A stretch of DNA of 64,000 bases from Bacteroides luhongzhouii (GTDB lineage Bacteria; Bacteroidota; Bacteroidia; Bacteroidales; Bacteroidaceae), in contig NZ_CP059973.1 of NCBI RefSeq assembly GCF_009193295.2, positions 4,526,001 to 4,590,000 on the forward strand. The letters are read 5' to 3'. The position numbers were made by a program, and so were the translations under genes. Shown piece after piece: positions 26,041-33,063 of the stretch; the first letter of the stretch is position 1; each line of letters starts with the position of its first letter. The notes beneath the pieces are model-generated. The model saw nothing but the letters and a program-made list of their open reading frames with translations. It was not told the DNA's origin and ran no database searches.

Positions 26041-26046
26041 AAGGCT

Positions 26047-26141
26047 CACCACTGATTACACAGATTTCCACAGATTATAATTTAATTGGTAGTCATTAAA
26101 GTAGTCGATTATTTATTTCTGTGTGAATCTGTGTAGTAGTG
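26047..26141. repeat. Dispersed CACAGATT-type inverted repeat
   Basis: The left arm CACCACTGATTACACAGATT continues to TCCACAGATTA (26047-26078). The right arm (26113-26141) is its approximate reverse complement, TTTCTGTGTGAATCTGTG. A closely related pair flanks 63702-63995. The core ACACAGATT is itself repeated. No gene lies in it; it separates the HU gene from the smalltalk peptide. Confidence 0.65.
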
Positions 26142-26213
26142 TGCATAGTTGCGTAGTTTGCAGCTCTGTGACAAAAGAAAACTGTTATCCATTTATTTAA
26201 AACCTGTTATTGT

Positions 26214-26321
26214 ATGAACAAATCATCCTCTTCCCGCTCCGTATGGAGCTTCATTATCAAAGTAATCATCACCGTTGCCACCGCTATCGGGGGCTTGATC
26301 GGAGTACAAAGTTGCATATAG
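26214..26321 (+). CDS. Smalltalk-type 35-residue membrane peptide
   Basis: Too short for routine ORF calling: ATG at 26214, TAG at 26319-26321. The peptide starts MNKSSSSRSVWSFIIKVIIT and has one hydrophobic helix (about residues 12-31) ending GVQSCI. It fits the smalltalk protein family found next to Bacteroides amidase genes. Only 4 bp separate it from the amidase, so the two are co-translated. A polar Ser-rich head and single helix would suit a holin-like or membrane-targeting role for the amidase; this is inference. Confidence 0.75.
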   Translation: MNKSSSSRSVWSFIIKVIITVATAIGGLIGVQSCI

Positions 26322-26325
26322 ATCT

Positions 26326-26739
26326 ATGCGAACTATTACACTGATTATCATTCATTGCAGTGCCACGCCGGAAGGAAAATCCCTTTCGGCGGAGGCTTGC
26401 CGACAAGATCATATCCTGCACCGTGGTTTCCGTGATATTGGCTATCATTTTTACATTACTCGCGACGGGGAGATCCACCGGGGACGTGCGTTAGAAAAGG
26501 TCGGAGCACACTGCCGTAATCATAATAGCCATTCAATAGGTGTCTGTTATGAAGGTGGCTTGGATGCGGATGGCAAAACCAAGGATACTCGCACAATGGA
26601 ACAACGGGGCTCGCTGCTTGCTTTATTGCGTGAATTACGACGGCAGTTTCCGAAAGCGTTGATTGTTGGACATCGTGACTTGAACCCAATGAAAGGGTGT
26701 CCATGCTTTGAGTGTGTGAAGGAATATCGGGATTTATAA
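26326..26739 (+). CDS. N-acetylmuramoyl-L-alanine amidase (amidase_2, T7-lysozyme type)
   Basis: A 137-residue single-domain zinc amidase that would cut the MurNAc-L-Ala bond of peptidoglycan. IIIHCSATPEGKS gives the first zinc His (residue 10), DIGYHFYITRDGEIHRGR is the core strand, SIGVCYEGG follows, and VGHRDLNPMKGCPCFEC supplies the second His (116) and the Cys ligand of the family. No signal peptide or cell-wall domain is present, as for phage endolysins, which need help to cross the membrane. The smalltalk peptide ends 4 bp upstream. This pair closes the accessory cassette. Confidence 0.9.
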   Translation: MRTITLIIIHCSATPEGKSLSAEACRQDHILHRGFRDIGYHFYITRDGEIHRGRALEKVGAHCRNHNSHSIGVCYEGGLDADGKTKDTRTMEQRGSLLALLRELRRQFPKALIVGHRDLNPMKGCPCFECVKEYRDL

Positions 26740-26750
26740 TTGACGTAGTA

Positions 26751-26786
26751 AAAAAAATATCAACGATCTTCACAGACCGTTGATAT
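26751..26786 (-). terminator. Terminator for the capsule operon
   Basis: ATATCAACG (26757-26765) and CGTTGATAT (26778-26786) form a 9-base stem with an inner TCT/AGA pair. On the minus strand the stem is followed by eight or so T. It would stop transcription arriving from the last capsule gene, about 320 bp away. On the plus strand the hairpin follows the amidase gene but lacks a T tract. Confidence 0.6.
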
Positions 26787-26798
26787 AGTGGGAAATTC

Positions 26799-26916
26799 AC
26801 ATCGGCTTTAACCTCCGATGTCAGGGCGTAGATCAGAAAGGCACCGTCGTGCTATTTCTGATCCACAATGTAGGGAATCATGCTTTTATAGCATGAAACT
26901 AGGGACCTACATTTTT
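26799..26916 (+). ncRNA. Hairpin-rich segment, candidate structured RNA
   Basis: Three consecutive stem-loops occur in 120 bp. ACATCGG/CCGATGT spans 26799-26821. GATCAGAAA/TTTCTGATC with inner GCAC/GTGC spans 26831-26863. ATGTAGG/CCTACAT with inner TCATGCT/AGCATGA spans 26868-26912, followed on the plus strand by TTTTT (26912-26916). The last has terminator form, so a plus-strand RNA ending near 26916 is possible. No promoter was identified and it matches no RNA family I can name. The rest of the gap to 27103 shows nothing. Confidence 0.4.
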
Positions 26917-27103
26917 CTTCATCTCAACATACGAAACACTCACGTGTTTATTACATCTCAACATTTTCAACATTTATTATATACCGTATTTTGTCTAACA
27001 CTCATATACTAATTCATTTCATTTTACACCCATTTTTAATGATAGTCTCAATATATTTAATAGGACAGAAATGCACATCTTACACTTCGGTAGTAAAACA
27101 ATT

Positions 27104-27661
27104 TTATAAGCAAAATGATTGATAAATAGCTTCTAATTCTTTAATTCTATTAGTTATCAGAAACTTATTTTCAAAAAGAGCTCGTGAATTTTCTCCGTAC
27201 CATTCTCTTTTCTGCTCATCCTCTAGCAATTCACATATAGCTTTCAAAAATACTTCTTTCTCAAAAGGAAGTAATCTTCCATTATACCCATCCTCCACAC
27301 AATCTCTATTCCCAACCACATCAGATGCAACTATTGCTTTCCCTAAAGACATAGCTTCAATTACTGCCAAAGGTAACCCTTCATATCGAGCTACAGTCAA
27401 ATAAAACATTGAGTTCTTTACGTATTCCAATGTTTCCTTATGGCTAAGCCATGGAAACAATTCTATAACTTTATCCAAACCATATTCAGCAATCTTTGCT
27501 TTCATCCTATCAAGATCAGGTGAATAATAACCTACTCCCAATAAACAGAACCCCACCTCTGGATGTAAGGTATGAACCTCTTTCACTACTTCTACTAAAA
27601 AAATAGGATTCTTCTGATACGACGGTCTTCCTATATAACAAATATATTTATCCTGTCTCAT
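27104..27661 (-). CDS. Glycosyltransferase family 4, C-terminal half (split gene)
   Basis: The 185-residue frame begins exactly at the second Rossmann domain of a GT4 enzyme: YICYIGRPSYQKNP, the donor-binding GVGYYSPDLDRMK, and the E-x7-E region YEGLPLAVIEAMSLGKAIVASDVVGNRDCVEDG. It lacks an acceptor domain. The upstream frame supplies just that half, and the two overlap by 4 bp (ATGA at 27661-27658) within a run of six A. One extra A would fuse them into a normal 365-residue enzyme. Last gene of the capsule operon. As it stands it is either a frameshifted gene or a two-chain enzyme made by coupled translation. Confidence 0.8.
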   Translation of the reverse strand: MRQDKYICYIGRPSYQKNPIFLVEVVKEVHTLHPEVGFCLLGVGYYSPDLDRMKAKIAEYGLDKVIELFPWLSHKETLEYVKNSMFYLTVARYEGLPLAVIEAMSLGKAIVASDVVGNRDCVEDGYNGRLLPFEKEVFLKAICELLEDEQKREWYGENSRALFENKFLITNRIKELEAIYQSFCL

Positions 27662-28200
27662 TTTTTCTTCAATTCATTTATAGCATCAGGTACAGCATTA
27701 TTCCATACAAAAGCCTTGTTTTTTTTATAATGCACCATATTCACTCCCATTATTTTTTCAGACTCTGAGCAAGCCAGAAGACAAGCATTAAATTTCGTGA
27801 TACATTCAATAAACAAAAAGAAATTTCTTTTTACCACGGATTGTGCACTTAAAAAAGAAAAAGCATGAGGTGTATAAAAAGTTCTCGTATGAGTCAAGAA
27901 TCCAGCTGCCCGCCCTACAATTCCACCTTTAGCGCTATGGCAATGAACCAAATCTGGACATTCTTTCTTTATTATCCTCACAGTCTGCACAATAGCTTTC
28001 AAATCATTCCATAAATTTAAATCTCGATAAAGTTTTATTCTATACTCCTTGATTTCTTTCCCATCTTTCTCTATCGGTTTGTTATTGTCCTTATCTCCAT
28101 GAACAAGAACATATTCATAACCACTTTCTGCATATACAATAGAGTTTCGGATATAAATATCAAGTCCACCGATCATTTGACCAACATGTAAAATTTTCAT
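27658..28200 (-). CDS. Glycosyltransferase family 4, N-terminal half (split gene)
   Basis: The 180 residues form the acceptor-side Rossmann domain of a GT4 transferase: MKILHVGQMIGGLDIYIRNS, then CPDLVHCHSAKGGIVGRAAG and RTFYTPHAFSF. The frame ends NELKKK-stop exactly at the interdomain linker and overlaps the next frame by 4 bp. Reading GAA TTG AAG AAA AAA TGA, a -1 slip or a seventh A would give KKKMRQDKYICYIGR, the usual linker-to-domain-2 transition. It follows another GT4 gene by 21 bp in the same operon and presumably adds one sugar to the capsule repeat unit. Confidence 0.8.
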   Translation of the reverse strand: MKILHVGQMIGGLDIYIRNSIVYAESGYEYVLVHGDKDNNKPIEKDGKEIKEYRIKLYRDLNLWNDLKAIVQTVRIIKKECPDLVHCHSAKGGIVGRAAGFLTHTRTFYTPHAFSFLSAQSVVKRNFFLFIECITKFNACLLACSESEKIMGVNMVHYKKNKAFVWNNAVPDAINELKKK

Positions 28201-28221
28201 AATTCTATTTCGAACTGTTTC

Positions 28222-29295
28222 TTATTTACAAATCGAGCCAAATATCGAAATGTATTTCTTGTAAATTTCATCATTAGAGAATTTCACTGCAAGCTTTTTG
28301 AACCCATTTTTCCCCATAGTTTTTCTTAGCTCATCATTTCCTAAAAGTTTCTCCAAAGCTTGTCGTAAAGCCACAACATCTAAAGCTGGTACAATAATAC
28401 CATCTACTCCATCTTCTATATATTCAGGGAAACAACCTGTATTTGTTGCTATCACTGGCTTTTCATAATAGAACACACTCTGTACCGTTTGCGTACCTGT
28501 GGCATCTCTATAAGGTAATACTATTATTTTACTTCGTTGAATCAATCCTGCCAACTCATTATCAGGCACATATTTATTAACATGTTCAAAATTTGACGGC
28601 AGCGAATCTATTCCGAAAATTTGACTTATATCCCCTTTTCCAGCAATCATGAATTTCACATTCTTCATCTGTTTTCCCGCTTCTACTAATATATCAAGAC
28701 CTTTATAATATTCTATTCTACCGAAGAATAACACATCTATGTCTAAAATCTTATTTTCATTTTTAGGATATACTAAATTCTCTATTAAACCCAAATAATT
28801 CACTGCTATTTTTTCTTCATCCTTTATCAGCCCAAGTCGCAGTATATCATTTTTCATAAAATGACATGATACAATTATTTTTGCGCTATATTTAAAATAA
28901 TCTTTGTATTGAGCCTTCAAAAGATAAGCATCCAATTGTCTAACCCCCGAATGAAGAATATGATCATGAACAAAAGAAATAATCTTTTCATGGTCTACTA
29001 TTCTATAGATAAATCTGTTCACTGGATGCGGACTATGAATGAAACACACATCAAAATCGAGAGAATGAACATACTTATAAATACAATAGTATGACAATGG
29101 ATTAACGAAATCTAAAGGTTTTTTTCTATCAAAAGGGATGTTGCATATATTCTTCGTTCCTAATAGTTCATACCCAATATTTTTATTAGTCACAACAAAT
29201 ACTTCATGCTCTTTTGAAAAGAATCTTGTTAGCAAGAAGAAATTATCCCCCATTGCACCATTAACAGAAAAAGAAACAACAAGTATTCTCATCAC
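28222..29295 (-). CDS. Glycosyltransferase family 4
   Basis: A 357-residue GT-B glycosyltransferase that transfers a sugar from a nucleotide donor to the lipid-linked repeat unit at the cytoplasmic membrane face. N-terminal RILVVSFSVNGAMGDNFFLL starts the first domain and SFVHDHILHSGVRQLD lies in the acceptor region. The second domain has DVLFFGRIEYYKGLDILVEA, MIAGKGD and IIVLPYRDATGTQTVQSVFYYEKPVIATNTG, where the usual E-x7-E is partly replaced (GTQTVQSVFYYEKP). It follows the GT2 gene by 21 bp. Donor and acceptor are unknown. Confidence 0.85.
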   Translation of the reverse strand: MMRILVVSFSVNGAMGDNFFLLTRFFSKEHEVFVVTNKNIGYELLGTKNICNIPFDRKKPLDFVNPLSYYCIYKYVHSLDFDVCFIHSPHPVNRFIYRIVDHEKIISFVHDHILHSGVRQLDAYLLKAQYKDYFKYSAKIIVSCHFMKNDILRLGLIKDEEKIAVNYLGLIENLVYPKNENKILDIDVLFFGRIEYYKGLDILVEAGKQMKNVKFMIAGKGDISQIFGIDSLPSNFEHVNKYVPDNELAGLIQRSKIIVLPYRDATGTQTVQSVFYYEKPVIATNTGCFPEYIEDGVDGIIVPALDVVALRQALEKLLGNDELRKTMGKNGFKKLAVKFSNDEIYKKYISIFGSICK

Positions 29296-29316
29296 TACTA
29301 CAAATCTTTTTATTAT

Positions 29317-30105
29317 TTATTCAATCTTGAGTAACAATTTTATCAATCCTTTTGGGATTATGCTCTTTAGCATATTGCTTAACCTAAAGCGTAATACCGC
29401 CTTCCAATAATAACAATAAGCCTCCCACCTTCCATATCCATTTGTCTTATGAATCTGCAGTACTTCCTTCTTCGATTCTATAAAATGTGAGAAACTGGCA
29501 CCTGCATCAATCCTCACTCTCGAAACATAATATTTCAAATAACAAAACTGCTCCCCTGCAAGATAATTTGAAAGTAGGAAATCATAATCAGACGCAAGTT
29601 TATATTTAAGAGAATACTTTTTCTCCTTCATCAAATCAGTTCGAATGAACACACTTTGATGTGAAAAAGCCATCATATAACGCATACTTTTCAATCCCAA
29701 AGCTCTCATTGGTCTTTCTCCTATACCATAACGGAGAATCGTATCACCATAATAAGCAGCATATTTTTTATGAGTTTTTGCAACAAAAGCGAAACGCTCT
29801 ACTACCTTATTATCAACAAACTCATCATCTGCATTCATAAAAAGAACCCACTCGCCAGTGGCTTTATCAATAGCTTTATTCATAGCATCATATATGCCAT
29901 TATCTGGCTCTGATAACCAAAAAGCTATCCTACTTTCATATTTCTTTATAATAGCCAAAGTACCATCTGTACTTTTTCCATCTATAATTATATATTCTAT
30001 ATTTTCATAAGTCTGACTAAGTACAGACAATATAGTTCTTTGTATGGCAGAAACAGCATTATAGCAAACTGTTATAACTGAGACACGAGGAAGGTTATTG
30101 TTCAT
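29317..30105 (-). CDS. Glycosyltransferase family 2
   Basis: A 262-residue GT-A transferase: VSVITVCYNAVSAIQRTILSV at the N-terminus, YIIIDGKSTDGTL, the NGIYDAMNKAI segment and the metal-binding MNADDEF at about 90-96, then HQSVFIRTDLM. The C-terminal 60 residues are positively charged and could sit on the membrane. It resembles WcaA/WbbD-like enzymes that add hexoses or amino sugars in capsules. It lies 18 bp after the epimerase gene. Confidence 0.87.
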   Translation of the reverse strand: MNNNLPRVSVITVCYNAVSAIQRTILSVLSQTYENIEYIIIDGKSTDGTLAIIKKYESRIAFWLSEPDNGIYDAMNKAIDKATGEWVLFMNADDEFVDNKVVERFAFVAKTHKKYAAYYGDTILRYGIGERPMRALGLKSMRYMMAFSHQSVFIRTDLMKEKKYSLKYKLASDYDFLLSNYLAGEQFCYLKYYVSRVRIDAGASFSHFIESKKEVLQIHKTNGYGRWEAYCYYWKAVLRFRLSNMLKSIIPKGLIKLLLKIE

Positions 30106-30123
30106 ATCTGAGAATGCGAAATC

Positions 30124-31092
30124 TTACTTTTTCTTTTTATACATCTTATATGCCTCTTTCAGCATATCCTCATCACTATACTGTGGATGCCAATCTAGAT
30201 CTTTTTCAGTTTCCTGAATATCCAAAATATACTCTTCATCCGCAATCATGAACTGTTCGGGATACATTAATGTAAAACCATATTTATCCAATAATCCTAA
30301 TACTAACTTTACGAGTTTGCCAGACGTTGGAATTACTACAGAATGTTTATTTGCCGACGTAATAACCCTCTGTAATAGTGTACGAATATCAGGCGGATTC
30401 TTAGAGCCTAAGTTATATTCTTTGTTAGGTAGTCCTTTGTTTATAGCACAAAGAATAGCGCTAACGCAATCAAAGACTGAAATCATTTGGTAATGATTCT
30501 TGCCATTACCAATTGTAGGTACTGGTAAATTCATATCAATTAGCTTAAATAACTTCACCAAAATACCTAAGCGACCTGGCCCATTAATCATACGAGGACG
30601 AAAAATAGTAATATCCATACCTTTTTGTCGATACTCCCGACATATTTCTTCACATACCTTTTTACTTTGTCCATAAGGGCCAAAAGGATTTTGCGGATGT
30701 TTTATATCCACTGGAAGATATTGCGGCTTACCATACGTCATATCAGTAGTAAACATCAAATAGCGCATACAATTCTTTTCTTCCATTACTTCTAGAATAT
30801 TTTTAGTTCCAACATAATTAGTATTATAAAAATATTCTTCACGATTTTTGGGAACTCTAGTGTGATACTGATTCGCAGCTAAATTAATTACCAAATCATC
30901 AGGCATTATATCAATCTTGCTTATAGCAGACTTATTACGAATGTCTACATTTATAAACTCAGCCTTCTTATTAATACATTCATCAAGTACAGAAAGGATA
31001 TCACAAACTACCACATTCTCTCCACGCTCAATCAATGCATTACTTAAGTAACGTCCAACGAAACCATTTCCTCCAAAAATATAATACTTCAT
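30124..31092 (-). CDS. NAD(P)-dependent sugar epimerase/dehydratase
   Basis: Extended short-chain dehydrogenase of 322 residues: KYYIFGGNGFVGRYLS cofactor loop, NLAANQYHTR, TTDMTYGKP and the catalytic YGQSKKVCEE (Tyr-x3-Lys), FRPRMINGPG, and an RmlD/GalE-like C-domain. It lies 7 bp downstream of the SMR gene within the UbiA-HAD-SMR block. Possible roles are epimerising or reducing a nucleotide sugar, or acting on a polyprenyl-linked pentose as DprE2 does in mycobacteria; no DprE1-like flavoprotein is present. Substrate not established. Confidence 0.82.
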   Translation of the reverse strand: MKYYIFGGNGFVGRYLSNALIERGENVVVCDILSVLDECINKKAEFINVDIRNKSAISKIDIMPDDLVINLAANQYHTRVPKNREEYFYNTNYVGTKNILEVMEEKNCMRYLMFTTDMTYGKPQYLPVDIKHPQNPFGPYGQSKKVCEEICREYRQKGMDITIFRPRMINGPGRLGILVKLFKLIDMNLPVPTIGNGKNHYQMISVFDCVSAILCAINKGLPNKEYNLGSKNPPDIRTLLQRVITSANKHSVVIPTSGKLVKLVLGLLDKYGFTLMYPEQFMIADEEYILDIQETEKDLDWHPQYSDEDMLKEAYKMYKKKK

Positions 31093-31099
31093 TACTATT

Positions 31100-31456
31100 T
31101 TAGCTTCTTGAAATTAAATACACACCAATACAAATAATTACAATGCCAACAATTCGAATAACAGAAAGTGATTCACCAAAAAAGTAATACCCCACCACTG
31201 CCGCTACAACATATCCTATGCTTAAGAATGGATAAGCAAAGCTAACTTCTACTTTTGAGAGAACTGCCATCCAAAGAAGAATACTAAGTGCATAACAAAT
31301 CATAGCTCCCCAAAGCCAAATATTTGTTACCATAACACCTAAATTTGTAATCATATTACTCATTCCTGTTTCCCCCACAAGCAACATACCTTTACGAATG
31401 CATAGCTGCGCAGTACAATTCAGTAAAACACTGACTAAAATCAGTATGATATTCAT
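31100..31456 (-). CDS. Small multidrug-resistance/EamA-type membrane protein (putative lipid-sugar flippase)
   Basis: 118 residues, four predicted membrane helices (MNIILILVSVLLNCTAQLCI start, WLWGAMICYALSILLWMAVL, VSFAYPFLSIGYVVAAVVGYY and IVGIVIICIGVYLIS). The sequence fits the SMR/EmrE fold and the ArnE/ArnF group, which flips undecaprenyl-phosphate-aminoarabinose. Its neighbours, a UbiA prenyltransferase, a HAD phosphatase and an epimerase, make flipping of a polyprenyl-phosphate pentose the natural guess. The 97-bp gap before it shows nothing. Confidence 0.75.
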   Translation of the reverse strand: MNIILILVSVLLNCTAQLCIRKGMLLVGETGMSNMITNLGVMVTNIWLWGAMICYALSILLWMAVLSKVEVSFAYPFLSIGYVVAAVVGYYFFGESLSVIRIVGIVIICIGVYLISRS

Positions 31457-31553
31457 ATTGTTACAATATATAAATTATATAAATTTGTTTTAGTAAATTT
31501 CAACAATAGACATTATTAGACATAAACCTCAATTAATAAGACAATATTATTAT

Positions 31554-32165
31554 TCATTGTATCATTATACCTCTATCCGCAAACTCCAACATTTCCTTGT
31601 CTCCACGACTGTCCCCATAGGCATATAAAAAATAATTTTTTCTATCAGGTTCTATTTCCAATAAACGATTTACTTTCTCGGGACCATAACAATTTTTCGT
31701 TAAGAAACGCCCAGTCAATTTTCCATCAAGATCAACTTCAACTTTAGTTCCTATAGTAGCAGTTACTCCTAAATGCGAACAACAAAATGGTCGAACCCAA
31801 TCATCTATGCTAGCACTTATCACATACACTTTATCACCATTTTTCAAATGATCCTTTAATTTATCAACAGTCGATTCACACTCTATTTTTTTCACTTCAT
31901 CAGCAAAAATTTCCCCCCACCGTTGGAATTCCTTATAATTCATACCACCAAAAAAGTATGAGAAAAGAGCTTGCTTGACCTTCCAATTAGGATACAACCT
32001 TAACTTAAATGCTATTAATAAAGGGGAATACAACAAGAATCCCATCATAAAAGCCCAATACCCTCTTGTAAAAAGAATGAAATACAGTAAAGTGTCTTTA
32101 GTTGTAATTGTACCATCAAAATCAAATACGGCAATAGTTTTTTTTCCTTTTGGCATACTCATCAC
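31554..32165 (-). CDS. HAD-IB family phosphatase paired with UbiA
   Basis: 203 residues of the HAD superfamily, subclass IB like phosphoserine phosphatase. IAVFDFDGTIT is motif I with both aspartates, VYVISASIDDW is motif II and YGDSRGDKEML is motif IV. A helical cap lies between. Start overlaps the stop of the UbiA gene by 4 bp (ATGA, 32165-32162), so the two proteins are made together. In mycobacteria and rhizobia a phosphatase of this kind, sometimes fused to UbiA, is proposed to remove the 5-phosphate from polyprenyl-phosphoribose. That role is inferred here. Confidence 0.83.
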   Translation of the reverse strand: MMSMPKGKKTIAVFDFDGTITTKDTLLYFILFTRGYWAFMMGFLLYSPLLIAFKLRLYPNWKVKQALFSYFFGGMNYKEFQRWGEIFADEVKKIECESTVDKLKDHLKNGDKVYVISASIDDWVRPFCCSHLGVTATIGTKVEVDLDGKLTGRFLTKNCYGPEKVNRLLEIEPDRKNYFLYAYGDSRGDKEMLEFADRGIMIQ

Positions 32166-33052
32166 AAATAGATTAGAACAAAAAAAGTTAAAAGCCAGCC
32201 AAGGATAGACAATTGAATAAACCGATCATACATTAGAATTTTGGTAGGACTACCACTTTTCACATCCACAATTGTTAGTTGCATATAACGTAATAATCCA
32301 ATTAATACAAATATTGATGTTACATACAAATAAGAGGTATGCATTCGTTCCTGTACTTCGGGTGATACCGTATACATAATATAACATACCATTGTAACAG
32401 CCGACACTATTGTAATTGCCTGATTCATAAACTGCAAGTTATATCGATTAATATTGCAACGAACCTTTACCCCACTTTCCTCATACATAACAACGTCATC
32501 TCTACGTTTAGCAAAAGCAAGAAATAAAGCGAGAAGAAATGTCATCAACACAATCCATTGAGAAATCCAAATGCTAGTAGCAATCCCACCTACCCATATA
32601 CGCAATACAAAACCTACTGCTATAATGAACACATCTATCAACGCAACTCGTTTCAATTTAATACAATAAGCAATATTCATTATAAAATAAAACATGATAA
32701 TACTTATCACTTTCCAAGCAATCTCATCAGTAAGCAAAAGACATATTACTATAGAAAGAGTAAACATCACCATCATTAGTATATATCCAACAAACACTGA
32801 TACTCTTCCACTTGCTATAGGGCGTAGCCTTTTCTTGGGATGTAATCGATCTGACTCACGATCATAAATATCATTAAAACAATAAATACTACTAGCTATA
32901 AAGCAATAGGCAAAAAAAACTTTTAGAGATGTAAACATATAAGACAAGTCCATAATATGTCCTCCAAAAAATAACGGCAAGAATATAAATAAATTCTTTA
33001 GCCATTGCTGTGGTCTAATTAGCCTCAATAAATTCATAAATAGAACATACAT
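32162..33052 (-). CDS. UbiA family prenyltransferase, decaprenyl-phosphate phosphoribosyltransferase-like
   Basis: 296 residues with about eight to nine membrane helices. LLRLIRPQQWLKNLFIFLPL opens the protein, and NDIYDRESDRLHPKKRLRPIASG is the first Asp-rich motif of UbiA enzymes, closely resembling the mycobacterial Rv3806c sequence that joins phosphoribosyl pyrophosphate to decaprenyl phosphate. The second motif region holds AFAKRRDDVVMYEE, and SPTKILMYDRFIQLSILGWL matches the Rv3806c C-terminal pattern. The gene lies in a capsule operon directly before a HAD phosphatase. Expected product is polyprenyl-phospho-ribose-5-phosphate in the inner membrane. Confidence 0.83.
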   Translation of the reverse strand: MYVLFMNLLRLIRPQQWLKNLFIFLPLFFGGHIMDLSYMFTSLKVFFAYCFIASSIYCFNDIYDRESDRLHPKKRLRPIASGRVSVFVGYILMMVMFTLSIVICLLLTDEIAWKVISIIMFYFIMNIAYCIKLKRVALIDVFIIAVGFVLRIWVGGIATSIWISQWIVLMTFLLALFLAFAKRRDDVVMYEESGVKVRCNINRYNLQFMNQAITIVSAVTMVCYIMYTVSPEVQERMHTSYLYVTSIFVLIGLLRYMQLTIVDVKSGSPTKILMYDRFIQLSILGWLLTFFVLIYL

Positions 33053-33063
33053 ATAGTATAAAA

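Noticed and set aside
26799..26916. Retron msr-msd
   Set aside because: Hairpins suggest it, but no reverse transcriptase gene is present nearby.
22000..27100. Integrative element with a recombinase
   Set aside because: No integrase or transposase gene and no clear target duplication were seen, so a mobile element is not called.
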